A stretch of DNA of 64,000 nucleotides from Paraburkholderia phenazinium (GCF_900141745.1 NZ_FSRM01000001.1:4154001-4218000), one strand, 5' to 3'; counted from the stretch's first letter, positions 26,193-37,178 are shown. Notes: generated by a model not told the origin, from the letters alone. Made by a program: numbers and translations.

Positions 26193-27680
26193 ATGAATGA
26201 TAGATCTATCGACTCGTCTCCAGCCCACTGGTCAACACATGACTTCGACTCGCTTCCGTCCGACCTTTTTATCGGCGGCGCATGGATGCCGTCGACTTCC
26301 GGTAAACGGATTGACGTCATTAATCCTTCCACGGAGAAGACGATCGCGTCCGTTGCCGACGCAACGGTCGAAGAAGGTATTGCCGCCGTTACGGCGGCTG
26401 CCAATGCTGCTCGTGCGTGGGCGGCGACGTCGCCTCGTCATCGCTCCGAGATCTTACGCAAGGCGTTCGAGCTGATGACGGCGAGACTCGACTGGTTCGC
26501 GAAGTTGATCTCCATGGAGAATGGCAAAGCGCTGTCGGACGCGCGCGGCGAAGCGGCCTATGCGGCAGAGTTCTTCCAGTGGTACGCCGAAGAAGCCGTG
26601 CGAATTGTCGGTGACATCCGGCTCGCACCGAGCGGCGCCAATCGCATGTTGGTCCAATACCAACCTATCGGCATTTCTGTGCTGGTCACGCCCTGGAATT
26701 TTCCGGCCGCGATGGCGACTCGCAAAATCGGTCCAGCACTGGCAGCCGGATGTACTTGCGTGCTAAAGCCGGCGACGGAAACACCCCTCACCGCCTATGC
26801 GATGGCAGCGCTTCTTCAGGAAGCTGGCGTTCCACCTGGCGTAGTCAATGTAGTGACAACGTCAACGGCCGGGAAGGTGGTCGGCGCGATGTTGCATGAT
26901 CCGCGTGTTCGAAAGCTGTCCTTCACGGGATCGACTGAGGTCGGTCGAATTTTGCTGCGGCAGGCCGCTGATCAGGTCATCAATTGCTCGATGGAACTTG
27001 GTGGCAATGCACCGTTTATCGTCTTCGATGACGCGGATATCGACGCCGCAGTTGGAGGCGCAATGGTTGCGAAAATGCGCAATGGCGGAGAAGCATGCAC
27101 AGCGGCAAACCGTTTCTACGTGCAGCGTGGCGCCGCTGAGCATTTCTCCGCGGCGCTGACCGCGAAGATGAGCGCACTGAAAATCGGTGACGGCTGCGCG
27201 GCCGAGACTCAACTGGGTCCCTTGATCAACAGTGAATCACGCGACAAGGTTGCGCAATTGGTCGCCGACGCTGTCGCCAAGGGCGGGCGCGTACTGACAG
27301 GTGGCAAAGCGCCCGCACGTGACGGATATTTTTATCCGCCCACGGTCATCGTAAACGTTGCCGACGATTCCAGGTTGCTGGATGAAGAGATCTTCGGGCC
27401 GCTCGCGGCAATCGTTATCTTCGATTCTGAACAAGAGGTAATCGACAAGGCCAATCGAACGGAGTATGGCCTCGTGGCCTACGTGTATACGAAAGATCTC
27501 GCGCGTGGGTTGAGAGTTTCGGAGGCCCTCGAAAGCGGAATGATCGGCCTCAATCGTGGATTGGTTTCCGATCCAGCTGCACCTTTTGGAGGCGTCAAGC
27601 AAAGCGGGCTCGGTCGCGAAGGTGGGCACCATGGCCTTCTCGAATTCATGGAAGCGCAATACATCGCCACAAGCTGGTAG
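26193..27680 (+). CDS. NAD(P)-dependent aldehyde dehydrogenase, succinate-semialdehyde type
   Basis: A 495-residue aldehyde dehydrogenase. It has TPWNFPAAMATRKIGPALAA, the cofactor motif LSFTGSTEVGRIL, catalytic glutamate in CSMELGGNAPFIVFDD, and catalytic cysteine in RNGGEACTAANRFY. The pattern fits the GabD (succinate-semialdehyde dehydrogenase) subgroup, but related aldehydes are possible. Start at 26193, two bases after the iron alcohol dehydrogenase stop, so the two are very likely co-translated. A 113-base gap leads to hyuA. Confidence 0.92.
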   Translation: MNDRSIDSSPAHWSTHDFDSLPSDLFIGGAWMPSTSGKRIDVINPSTEKTIASVADATVEEGIAAVTAAANAARAWAATSPRHRSEILRKAFELMTARLDWFAKLISMENGKALSDARGEAAYAAEFFQWYAEEAVRIVGDIRLAPSGANRMLVQYQPIGISVLVTPWNFPAAMATRKIGPALAAGCTCVLKPATETPLTAYAMAALLQEAGVPPGVVNVVTTSTAGKVVGAMLHDPRVRKLSFTGSTEVGRILLRQAADQVINCSMELGGNAPFIVFDDADIDAAVGGAMVAKMRNGGEACTAANRFYVQRGAAEHFSAALTAKMSALKIGDGCAAETQLGPLINSESRDKVAQLVADAVAKGGRVLTGGKAPARDGYFYPPTVIVNVADDSRLLDEEIFGPLAAIVIFDSEQEVIDKANRTEYGLVAYVYTKDLARGLRVSEALESGMIGLNRGLVSDPAAPFGGVKQSGLGREGGHHGLLEFMEAQYIATSW

Positions 27681-27793
27681 CCAACACCCAGTCTCATTTC
27701 ATCTCCGAATTGTTTTCATATCAACATTCGATTTCAAATCAATCGATTGTCTTGAGAACATTGGCTAATAGCGACCACTCGAGTACGAATCAA

Positions 27794-29920
27794 ATGAATA
27801 TTAAAGACGGTTTGCGCATTGCGGTGGACATTGGTGGGACCTTCACCGATTGTGTGATGCTGAGCGAGTCGGGTTCACGGTTGACGGCCAAATCGCTGAC
27901 GACATACGACGATCCATCTAGGGGCGTCATCGACTGCCTCGATATGGCGGCAAAGCGGCTAGAAATTACCACGCCGGAACTTGTCAGCCGCGCCACGGAA
28001 TTCGTTCACGGAACGACTGTCGGCACCAATGCACTGACTGAGCGGCGTGGCGCACGAACTGGAATGTTGATGACCGCCGGTCACGAGCAGACGATCACAA
28101 TTGGCCGGGCCAGGCAAAAGGTGATCGGCCTTTCGGAACGAGAAAAGACCCATGTCACGCATTTGGAGAAGGCGACACCTCCGATAGTTTTGCCGGAGGA
28201 CATCCGTGGAGTGATCGAGCGCGTGGACCGTGATGGGAGAGTTCTGGTCGAACTCAATCTTGATAGAGCAAGTCGTGACGTCGATCACCTCGTTGAAACA
28301 GGTATCGAGGCATTGGCCGTGTGCCTGCTGTGGTCATTCAAGAACCCGTCACACGAGCTTCAGCTGCGCGATCTGGTGAAGAAGCGACATCCAAAACTGT
28401 TCACGTCAATTTCATCTGAAGTGGTTCCCCGCACCGGCGAGTACGAGCGCAGCGTCTCAACCGCGTTCAATTCCTATATTGGACCGGTTGTCGGCGAATA
28501 TCTTGTGCGTCTGGAACGTAGGCTCAAACAGCTCGGCATGGGATGTTCGTTGCTCGTCGTGCAGTCGAGCGGCGGCCTGTGCACCGTCGACTCGGTCCTC
28601 GGGCGGCCAATTCTCACTGTCGACTCGGGGCCTGCCGGAGGTGTGCTCGGAGCCCGGTTTTGTGCCGGTCTCATCGGCGAACAGAGCGTTATCTGTGCCG
28701 ATGTTGGCGGTACGACTTTCGACGTTGGCCTGGTATTCGAAGACAAGGTGCAGATGGACCCGGCACCGGTGATCGGCAAGTATGCGTATCTTGTTCCCAA
28801 GGTGTTCGTCAAATCGGTTGGTGCTGGCGGTGGCAGCATTGGCTGGCGCGATGACGGCGGTAGTCTGCGAGTCGGGCCTCGAAGCGCCGGATCAACGCCC
28901 GGGCCGGCCGCCTATGGTGGTGGAGGTCTTGAGCCCACTATCACCGATGCACACGTCGCGCTTGGCTACCTCGATCCAGACTTCTTGCTTGGGGGCAAAG
29001 TCCGGCTCAACAAGACTGCGGCCGAGACCGCACTTGGAGCGTTGGCGAGAAGCGTCGGGCTTTCGATTACTGACGTTGCTGCCGGCATGATTGAGATTTC
29101 GAACGCTCAGATGGCGGACTTGGTTCGCAAGGTGACAGTCGAACGCGGGCTCGATCCACGTAATTTCGCGCTGTTCGTTTATGGAGGTGCGGGGCCGGTA
29201 TTTGCATCGTTCTTGGCCGCGCAGGTCGGTGTCAAGCTGGCTTACATACCCGCGGACTCCGGCGTCTTTTCCGCACTTGGCATGTTGACGACCGACATTG
29301 CCCTGCAGGAGGAGCAGTCTGTAGCGCTGGAGCTCCCGATCGACGCTAACGCGCTGGCCGGGCTGAATGAGTCTTTCGCAAGCCTCGAGCGCCGCGTGTT
29401 GCAGCGCGTTTCCGAAGCCGGACTGAACGACCAACCTATAACGTTGCGGCGCGCGGTCGAGATGCGATTCGGGATGCAAGTCCATGAGCTTGAAGTCGAT
29501 ATCAGGCCTGACGAACTGACTGCCAGCGATATGGAGAAGCTAAAGCAAGACTTCATTCGCACCTACGAGATGACTTACGGGAAAGGTAGCGCGTATGTCG
29601 AAGCCGGAATTGAACTGGCCACCGTCCGTTTGACGGGGACGATAGACATCGTGAAGCCATCGCTCGAAGTCGCAAATGGAAAATCGGCGGGCGACTCCCT
29701 AGTTGGGCGACGGTCTGCATATTTCAGGTCGAGCGGTGGGTTCATATCAACAGCCGTCCACTCCGGTGATCGGCTAAGGCCTGGGCAGCATCTAGATGGT
29801 CCCGCCATTATCCAGCGCTTCGCTGACACCGTGGTGCTGCCGCCCAATTCACACGCTGAGGTTGATCGCAATGGCGGTATTACATTAACGTTCGGGAGAG
29901 TCGCGCATGCAGACGTCTAA
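27794..29920 (+). CDS. Hydantoinase/oxoprolinase A-type subunit (HyuA)
   Basis: A 708-residue ATP-dependent hydantoinase/acetone-carboxylase beta-type subunit. The ASKHA-fold phosphate loops read RIAVDIGGTFTDCVMLSESG at the N-terminus and DVGGTTFDVGLVFED in the middle (about residues 303-317), followed by the third nucleotide motif near FALFVYGGAGPVFASFLAAQ. Start: ATG at 27794; the longer frame from 27710 adds no domain. It overlaps hyuB by 14 bases. In this superfamily A and B subunits phosphorylate and then hydrolyse or carboxylate a carbonyl or lactam. The B partner's extra domain points to the carboxylase branch. Confidence 0.9.
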   Translation: MNIKDGLRIAVDIGGTFTDCVMLSESGSRLTAKSLTTYDDPSRGVIDCLDMAAKRLEITTPELVSRATEFVHGTTVGTNALTERRGARTGMLMTAGHEQTITIGRARQKVIGLSEREKTHVTHLEKATPPIVLPEDIRGVIERVDRDGRVLVELNLDRASRDVDHLVETGIEALAVCLLWSFKNPSHELQLRDLVKKRHPKLFTSISSEVVPRTGEYERSVSTAFNSYIGPVVGEYLVRLERRLKQLGMGCSLLVVQSSGGLCTVDSVLGRPILTVDSGPAGGVLGARFCAGLIGEQSVICADVGGTTFDVGLVFEDKVQMDPAPVIGKYAYLVPKVFVKSVGAGGGSIGWRDDGGSLRVGPRSAGSTPGPAAYGGGGLEPTITDAHVALGYLDPDFLLGGKVRLNKTAAETALGALARSVGLSITDVAAGMIEISNAQMADLVRKVTVERGLDPRNFALFVYGGAGPVFASFLAAQVGVKLAYIPADSGVFSALGMLTTDIALQEEQSVALELPIDANALAGLNESFASLERRVLQRVSEAGLNDQPITLRRAVEMRFGMQVHELEVDIRPDELTASDMEKLKQDFIRTYEMTYGKGSAYVEAGIELATVRLTGTIDIVKPSLEVANGKSAGDSLVGRRSAYFRSSGGFISTAVHSGDRLRPGQHLDGPAIIQRFADTVVLPPNSHAEVDRNGGITLTFGRVAHADV

Positions 29921-32111
29921 GACCATCGACATGGTCACCTTCGAGGTGCTTCGGCACCGGCTCTGGGAAATCAATGATGAAATGGGGCTGATTGCAGGCC
30001 GCATCTCCGGCTCACCTGCCGTCTACGAGTCGGGCGACTTCAACACGGCGATTCTGACAGCCGAGGGAAAGGGACTTTTCACCGGCGTATATGTCATTCG
30101 GCAAGCTGCCGCACTGGACATCGTCGTGCAGTCTGTGCTTCACGACTTCGAGGGGAATATCAACGAGGGCGATGTATTTATGACCAACGACCCTTGGTCC
30201 GGCGCACTGCACGCCATGGACTACGCGGTCGTGTGTCCTGTCTTCTGGCGCGAAACCCTCGTTGCCTGGACGGGTATCGTCATGCACGAGATGGATGTTG
30301 GCGGCCCACGTCCCGGAAGCTGGAGTGTGGGAGCCACAACGGCATACGAGGAGTGTCCCTTAATGCCTCCCGTGAAAATCATTGAGGCTGGTGTCTTCAG
30401 GAAGGACATCGAGTCCATCTTCTTGAGAAACACACGGACTCCGGAGGTGAATGCTCTAAACCTTCGCGCAAAGATTTCAGCGCAGACGACTACTCGCGAC
30501 CGCCTGCGTGAGATCATTCGCGAATATGGGCTGGATGTGTTTCTCGGCGTTCAGGACCAAATCCTGGGCTATGTTCGCCAGAGGATACGCAAGCGGCTGG
30601 CCAATATGCCCGACGGTGAGTGGTTCGCCACAGCCCTGCTGGATCACGATGGCGTCCAGAATTGCCTCTACAAGATGAAGCTGACGATGACAAAGCTTGG
30701 GGATCGTCTCACCTTCGACTTCACCGGGACCGCAAAACAGGCACCGGGTTCCATTAACTGCGCGTATAGCGGCCTGGTAGGCGGCGTAACACAAGTGCTA
30801 CTGCCCCTTCTTTGTTTCGATTTGCCATGGGCGCATGGCGCCCTCGTGGAATGCATCGAAATCATTTCGGAAGAAGGCACCCTCAATAACTGTCTATTTC
30901 CGGCCGCAACCAGCATGGCAACACTCAATGCTTCCCAATCGACAGGGAATCTCGTCTGGGAGACCATGGCCCGCATGTACGGGTGCTCGGAAGACCTGCG
31001 CGACGAAGTCATCGGCTTGGGCTATGGCGGAGCCAATATGGCGGTACTGGCAGGAACCAAGCTAAACGGTCGCCCGTTTGTCAACATGTTTACCGACTCG
31101 GTTGGCGGGGGCGGAGCACGTCCGTTCGGAGACGGCGTCAATAGCTGCGGCAATCTAATAGCGCCATCGTATGGAATTCCCAATGTCGAACGGATCGAAG
31201 GACTCTTGCCCGTGTTGTATGTATATCGCAAGGAGCGAAAGGATACCGCTGGAGCCGGCATACATCGTGGCGGTGTGAGCCTTGAATACATGATTGCGCC
31301 GCACGGCGTAGGTTCCGATATCAATGCTGTCTTCTTTGCAACGGGTTACAGCCATTCAGAAACGAAAGGCGTAGCGGGGGGCCTACCCGGATCAATCCAG
31401 CGGAATTTCGTTCTTCGCAACACGGACTTAGCCGAGAAATTCAAAGCAGGTCGATTGCCAGGGGGCCTCGATGAACTCGCAAGCGAGAAGATAGAAGTCC
31501 CCGAAGCCAAGGACGTTGCCGATCTTGGTGTGTCTGACGCGTGGATCAACTTCTGCTCTGGCGGCGGCGGATATGGTGACCCATTGATGCGACAACCGGA
31601 TCAAGTTTTGCGCGATGTCCGTCTGGGCTTCTGCTCCGCTGGTGAAGCCGAGGTCCTATATGGTGTCTCAGTGGTGGAAGGTTTAGGTGCGCGAATTGAC
31701 GAAACTGCCACCACCCTGCTTCGTCGCAAGACGCGTGAGGATCGCATGACATCGGGCGTTCGCCTGGGCAACGATTGGGATGGCGATGAACCATTCAGCG
31801 GAGCGCAAATGTTTCGCGTTGGCGAAACTCTCGCCGTTAGAGCCTCGAGGTTCGGCCCACTACTGGGTTGCACCAATTGCGACCGCGCATTCGGCCCTGC
31901 CAATGAGGATCCGCGACAACGAGCCTTGATGTTGGAGTCTCCACTGTCGAGTTTGAGCGAGTCCAACCGATACCTCAAAGATTCAGAAATTGTCCTCCGG
32001 CGATATTGCTGTCCAGGTTGTGGCACGATCTTTTCAACCGATGTGCAACAGAGTGACGACGATCCGCGAGCACCCGAAATGCGATTGCGTCTCGACGCAC
32101 TGATCGTCTGA
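29907..32111 (+). CDS. Hydantoinase/oxoprolinase B-type subunit with cysteine-rich C-terminal domain
   Basis: A 734-residue HyuB-family subunit. The body (residues 1 to about 560) shows family blocks such as VFMTNDPWSGALHAMDYAVV, VMHEMDVGGPRPGSW and NFCSGGGGYGDPL near its end. Past the usual end is a roughly 150-residue extension with LLGCTNCDRAFGP and YCCPGCGTIFSTDV, two CxxC pairs that could hold zinc. In acetone and acetophenone carboxylases a separate small zinc subunit of similar make-up occurs. This protein may therefore be a natural fusion, though that comparison is from memory. Start overlaps hyuA by 14 bases. Confidence 0.88.
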   Translation: MQTSKTIDMVTFEVLRHRLWEINDEMGLIAGRISGSPAVYESGDFNTAILTAEGKGLFTGVYVIRQAAALDIVVQSVLHDFEGNINEGDVFMTNDPWSGALHAMDYAVVCPVFWRETLVAWTGIVMHEMDVGGPRPGSWSVGATTAYEECPLMPPVKIIEAGVFRKDIESIFLRNTRTPEVNALNLRAKISAQTTTRDRLREIIREYGLDVFLGVQDQILGYVRQRIRKRLANMPDGEWFATALLDHDGVQNCLYKMKLTMTKLGDRLTFDFTGTAKQAPGSINCAYSGLVGGVTQVLLPLLCFDLPWAHGALVECIEIISEEGTLNNCLFPAATSMATLNASQSTGNLVWETMARMYGCSEDLRDEVIGLGYGGANMAVLAGTKLNGRPFVNMFTDSVGGGGARPFGDGVNSCGNLIAPSYGIPNVERIEGLLPVLYVYRKERKDTAGAGIHRGGVSLEYMIAPHGVGSDINAVFFATGYSHSETKGVAGGLPGSIQRNFVLRNTDLAEKFKAGRLPGGLDELASEKIEVPEAKDVADLGVSDAWINFCSGGGGYGDPLMRQPDQVLRDVRLGFCSAGEAEVLYGVSVVEGLGARIDETATTLLRRKTREDRMTSGVRLGNDWDGDEPFSGAQMFRVGETLAVRASRFGPLLGCTNCDRAFGPANEDPRQRALMLESPLSSLSESNRYLKDSEIVLRRYCCPGCGTIFSTDVQQSDDDPRAPEMRLRLDALIV

Positions 32112-32175
32112 CGCGAGGAATATCGGCGAGCGGTTCTTTGGCTCGCCGGTGATGCACAGGAGAATTGCGGACCAC

Positions 32176-32592
32176 TCAGCGTGAGAACGTGAACTCTGGA
32201 TGAAGTTCAAGACGTGCGAATCTGTATTTCTCGCCGTCTTGAATGAAATCGCATTTCACGACAAAGATTCCCAGCGGGGTGCGAATTTCCACTGGCTTTA
32301 TCGGCAGTTGCCCGGAGTCATTGCCGTATGCTGTCATGTACGCCACAGCTGACGGTTGTTCGCCTCGGCTCGACGTGAACAGAAAGTTGCTGACTACGTG
32401 ACGAATGATGTAGGTCGGGGATCTCATACATAGGGCCGCCATGATTTCTTCCCGGCCTTTCAATTCCTTTCCCTGGCGAAGCCAGACCCCGTTCTCTTCG
32501 AAGAGATTGACGAGCCCGTCGTAGTTTCGCTCGTCTAGATCGTGAAATAACCGTGCGACGATTTGCTGGCATTGCCATTCAACTTGGTACAT
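32176..32592 (-). CDS. SnoaL/NTF2-like small protein
   Basis: A 138-residue single-domain protein of the SnoaL-like (nuclear-transport-factor-2 fold) type. The opening helices read QIVARLFHDLDERNYDGLVN, then LFEENGVWLRQGKELKGREE, followed by a beta-sheet half. Members of this group are polyketide cyclases, dehydratases, isomerases or dioxygenase small subunits. It lies 6 bases after the stop of the fumarylacetoacetate-hydrolase-family gene and is co-directional with it, so both probably act on the same intermediate. Exact reaction unknown. Confidence 0.8.
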   Translation of the reverse strand: MYQVEWQCQQIVARLFHDLDERNYDGLVNLFEENGVWLRQGKELKGREEIMAALCMRSPTYIIRHVVSNFLFTSSRGEQPSAVAYMTAYGNDSGQLPIKPVEIRTPLGIFVVKCDFIQDGEKYRFARLELHPEFTFSR

Positions 32593-32598
32593 GGGAGC

Positions 32599-33438
32599 TT
32601 ACCTCTCGGATGCGACGGGATTGACGAGCGTGCCGATTGATGAGATCTCGACTTCGACGGTATCTCCGACCTTCAGCCACAGCGGTGGCTTACGCACAAA
32701 GCCGACGCCTTCTGGCGTGCCAGTGGCGATCACATCCCCGGGTTCCAGACGAGTCCACCCGGAGATATAGGAGATTATTTGAGCAACGTTGAAGATCATG
32801 TCGTCGACGCCTTTGTGCTGGACTTTTCTCCCGTTGATGCGCGTCGCCAGGATCAAGCGCGACGGATCGGGAATTTCGTTCGCTGTCACGATCCAGGGCC
32901 CCAACGCTCCCGTCTTCGGGAAATTCTTGCCGGCAATCAGCGACTGCTTTAGCTGAACATCCCGGATCGAGCCGTCATTGAAGCAGGTGTATCCGAAGAC
33001 ATGCTCCAAAGCATTCTCCTCGGTGATGTGGCGACCAGCCTTTCCAATGACTATGGCGAGTTCTCCCTCGTAGTCGAAATCGTCTGAAATCAACGGCTTT
33101 TGCAAGGGTTCATGGTGGGCAACAAGCGTGTCGCTCGCTCGCATGAAAACCGAAGGGAAAGCTGGGAGTTCAAACCCGCCTTCCAAAGCATGTGCCCGAT
33201 AATTTAGCCCCACGCAAATGATCTTGTGCGGATCTGGAATAGGCGGTCGCAGGATGACGTCCTTCAACGCAAATGTCTGCCCGCGAGCACCCAAACTATC
33301 TGCACTCAAACCGGCGGCAATGGCAACGCGCAGGCTAGGTTGTGGAGGGTTCTGGCACGCACCGAGGTCGACGATCGTTTCGCCTTCGACGATGCCGTAC
33401 GATTCGGTGGATCCGTTCGAGTAACTGGTGATTTTCAT
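32599..33438 (-). CDS. Fumarylacetoacetate hydrolase family protein
   Basis: A 279-residue FAH-fold hydrolase/isomerase/decarboxylase. The metal-binding region reads DDFDYEGELAIVIGKAGRHI (about residues 124-143, Glu ligands), then GYTCFNDGSIRDVQ with an Asp ligand. The C-terminal block is GWTRLEPGDVIATGTPEGVG. It would cleave a C-C bond or decarboxylate a 2,4-dioxo or 2-hydroxy-2,4-dienoate acid at the end of the local catabolic route. It diverges from the LysR gene at 33628; the 189-base gap should contain both promoters. Confidence 0.92.
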   Translation of the reverse strand: MKITSYSNGSTESYGIVEGETIVDLGACQNPPQPSLRVAIAAGLSADSLGARGQTFALKDVILRPPIPDPHKIICVGLNYRAHALEGGFELPAFPSVFMRASDTLVAHHEPLQKPLISDDFDYEGELAIVIGKAGRHITEENALEHVFGYTCFNDGSIRDVQLKQSLIAGKNFPKTGALGPWIVTANEIPDPSRLILATRINGRKVQHKGVDDMIFNVAQIISYISGWTRLEPGDVIATGTPEGVGFVRKPPLWLKVGDTVEVEISSIGTLVNPVASER

Positions 33439-33627
33439 GCGGTCTTGTATCTCATTGATCTGGTAGAAAAACGCGGGCTTGTATGCGCTGTTGCCGTAAG
33501 GGAGATCGCTGATCTATCCCGCGCAAACTTCCGGGAAAATGGTACGGCGGCTTGCATTCCTACTCAAATCGATTGAACATATGAACGTCATAATCGGCAT
33601 GAATTTCGCTACCAGTGGAGCTGCAAC

Positions 33628-34578
33628 GTGAACCTCGCCGGCGTGGATCTAAATTTACTGCTTGTATTCGATGCGCTGATGATCGAGCGCAGCGTGACTC
33701 GGGCAGCGAGTCGTGTTTGTCTGAGTCAACCAGCTGCAAGTGCCGCGCTTGGCCGCCTTAGGCATCTGATGAACGATGAGCTCTTCGTCCGGCACGCCGA
33801 TGGCATGCATCCAACACAACGCGCCCTTGAACTCGAAGGGCCGTTGCGTCGTGCACTGCTTCAAATCAACGAGGCGCTCGAACCACAGACATTCACGCCA
33901 AGCAAGTCTTCGCATAGCTATCGAATTGCCTTCAACGATCTCGGCGCTGCTATGATGATGCCATTGCTTACGTCTCGCCTCGCTCATCTCGCCCCAAACA
34001 TCGGTGTCGTTGTGGAGCATGCTGACGGCAACCACGCAATAAGTCGTGTTGAGGGCGGCAAGGTCGACATGGCCATGGGGCTATTTGATGCGAGCGGTGT
34101 CGCTTATGACTTCGAGAAGCTCTACGACATCCCATTCTCCTGCGCCATGCGCTTCAATCACCCTCTGATTGGAAAATCCATCAGCGTGGATGACTTTTGC
34201 GCCACACCGCAACTCGCGATCGCCCACGACGGTGGCGCTAGCACGATGCTGGACAGACAACTCATAGCGCTCGGCAAGCGTAGGCGCCTCGCCTTTACCG
34301 TCCCGCACTTTTTGTCCGGACTCTTTGCATTGAGCAACTCCGACCTCATCGCAGTGCTTCCGAGCAAGCTCATCAGACGTTTTGGTGCCGCCGCGGGTAT
34401 TCGGGCTGTGGACATGCCCTTCACGCGGATTCACACGACGTGCGGCCTGATTTGGAACACCCAAAACGCCCCGAGCCCACCAAACAAGTGGATGCGATCG
34501 GTGTTGCGCGACATCTGCAGCGAATATCATCTTGACCGGTGGGAGGTAGTCGTTGCCGGCACAGCCACCACAAACTGA
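33628..34578 (+). CDS. LysR family regulator of the NodD/LinR subgroup
   Basis: A 316-residue LysR protein that starts with GTG after GGAGCTGCAAC. The N-terminus NLAGVDLNLLLVFDALMIER and the helix-turn-helix RSVTRAASRVCLSQPAASAA with LGRLRHLMNDELFVRHADGM are typical of the NodD/PcpR-like branch. This branch often controls aromatic catabolism. Divergent from the fumarylacetoacetate-hydrolase-family and SnoaL genes, so it is their probable regulator. It may also act on the dehydrogenase/Hyu cluster. Confidence 0.9.
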   Translation: MNLAGVDLNLLLVFDALMIERSVTRAASRVCLSQPAASAALGRLRHLMNDELFVRHADGMHPTQRALELEGPLRRALLQINEALEPQTFTPSKSSHSYRIAFNDLGAAMMMPLLTSRLAHLAPNIGVVVEHADGNHAISRVEGGKVDMAMGLFDASGVAYDFEKLYDIPFSCAMRFNHPLIGKSISVDDFCATPQLAIAHDGGASTMLDRQLIALGKRRRLAFTVPHFLSGLFALSNSDLIAVLPSKLIRRFGAAAGIRAVDMPFTRIHTTCGLIWNTQNAPSPPNKWMRSVLRDICSEYHLDRWEVVVAGTATTN

Positions 34579-34651
34579 CCATCACGAGGGAAGCATCCAC
34601 TGGCTTCTTCGCATAGGCCTCGCTGTCTCAAACGATTGCGCCTCCGCAAAC

Positions 34652-35254
34652 TTAGAAGAATGGCACTAGCCCACTCCGCCGGGGGGCGTTTTGTATATTT
34701 GCGTTTAGAAGCACGGTTTTAACTCTCTCATTGCTCATCGGGAGATGGCGCAATCGTTGTCCAGTCAATGTGCGGAAGGCGTTCGATATCGCGGGTGCAA
34801 CTGGTGGAACCCCCGCTTCGCCGATCCCACCCGGCGGATTGTCCATTTGAAGTATCGTGACAGAAACGTGAGGGATGTCACGCATTCGAGTTACAAGATA
34901 GTCGTTAAAGTTCGACTGCTCCCGAACGCCAGCAGATATCGATGAACGCTCGAACGGTGCACCCGAGATTCCCCAGATCACCCCCCTCCACCTGCCGTGT
35001 TAGGTTTTGGGGCATTACAGCCACTCCTGTGTCCACAGCAACCCATACGTTGTGCACGTGGATCTTGCCGGACTGTTCGTGCACGGAGATTTCAATCGCT
35101 TGCGCAGTGTGGGTTTCGAACATGTCGGAGTATGCAATACCCAATGCGTACCCGGGAGGACGTTTTCGCTCCCATTCTGACATCGAGCGTACCTATCGCA
35201 GAACGGCTTGTGCTCGGGGCTTGTCAGAAAGCGGTTCTAGTCGAAACTCAACCG
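34652..35254 (-). pseudogene. Fragment of isoquinoline 1-oxidoreductase-type molybdenum subunit
   Basis: The minus strand from about 35195 reads GYALGIAYSDMFETHTAQAI, then HNVWVAVDTGVAVMPQNL. A one-base shift near 34985 then gives VIWGISGAPFERSS, EQSNFNDYLVTRMRDIPHVS and DNPPGGIGEAGVPPVAPAIS, to a stop at 34652. This is the C-terminal end of an IorB-like aldehyde-oxidase/xanthine-dehydrogenase large subunit that binds the molybdenum cofactor. The rest of the gene (about 550 residues) is missing and the sequence is cut by the IS21 end at 35255. Confidence 0.78.
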
Positions 35255-35331
35255 TGTCAAACGCAATCTCAAATTGATACAGCTTCAGACGCAAACGCAA
35301 TTTGAATTTGATACACCTGCTCATGCGATTA

Positions 35332-36210
<879 letters not shown>

Positions 36211-36242
36211 GCGCTTACCTCCTGCGCGCGGCTAAACGCGTC

Positions 36243-36610
36243 TTAGACCGACAACGGGTGCTGCAACGATTTGTTCCACTCCGAGGTCGCGTACCATGAT
36301 GCTGGTTTCGGCTGCTGATGTGGCGTCGCGCCCGTTCTAACCGATTGTCCCACGTAGGGTGCCGGCAGTGGCAGAAGATGCGCCCGCTCCTCGGGCAACA
36401 CCGCGCCAGGAACCCGTTTGTTAGTGCCGTGCACACGGACGTTGGCGACGTCGCGCAACCGCAGCCTGACGCGCTCGTTGCACATGCCGCAGTCGGCGAT
36501 GAGCTCTGCCCGGTTAAGCATTGAAACCAACGGGACCCAGAAGCTGTAGCGCAGATATCCATTCATACGCTCGAATTTGCCGCCGTCTTCGAGCGCCTGA
36601 CGATGCTCAC
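36243..36610 (-). pseudogene. istA: IS21 IstA transposase, C-terminal scrap
   Basis: About 120 codons remain: FERMNGYLRYSFWVPLVSML, then LRDVANVRVHGTNKRVPGAV and LPEERAHLLPLPAPYVGQSV, ending at 36243. This corresponds to the region after the catalytic core of IstA. The DDE domain and the start are absent. It precedes istB in the normal IS21 order. Confidence 0.65.
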
Positions 36611-37178
36611 CGGAGGTCAGTCCTCAAAAAAGCTTTCCACCGGAACAAACTGCGGCCAAAGAAGCCCACCATCATGCCGTCGCCACCGGCACGGCAAAGA
36701 CCAGAAAAATCGGCGCGGCTTAATCCGGGGCGCAGGAAACCGAGCGATCCCAATTCGCTCTGTGTGGGTCGTTAGCATTGTCCCACGCAGCGATAGTTGA
36801 GCTGCCTGCGGGCACGTATCATGTGTAATTGACGACTGGTACCTGCTACGCACTTCTTGCGAATTGAATGCCGTTTTTCACTACTGTATTGGGCTGAATG
36901 TATGTTCTCTATAAGGCGATCCATTCCAGCGACTTTCGCGGCGGCCAGCTTCCTCAGATCGTGCCTCGAGGCTTGACTGCGGGAACTGCCCCGCGGCTAA
37001 GGAAGAGCGGGAAAAAAGCTGTTCATCCCGCTCTTGGCGCCACAAAAACAATGCTTCAGACCATGCCGGATGGTCCTCCAGTGGATGTCTCACGATGCAA
37101 TAGCGGAAATAGCAACAAGCGGGGTCGTGGCCGAAGGCGCGACCTCCAGGTGGACCCCCAGCTGTGCCTGGACATCCG
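36611..37178. other. Unassigned stretch after the IS21 remnant
   Basis: About 570 bases with several short open frames and no recognisable domain. A frame at 36898-37266 (plus) begins with ATG but has no ribosome-binding site and an unlikely composition. No features supported. Confidence 0.35.

Noticed and set aside
35255..35316. Short direct repeats that could suggest a CRISPR array
   Set aside because: Only two diverged copies, directly at the end of an IS21 remnant; terminal repeats of the IS explain them. No CRISPR array was seen anywhere in the window.
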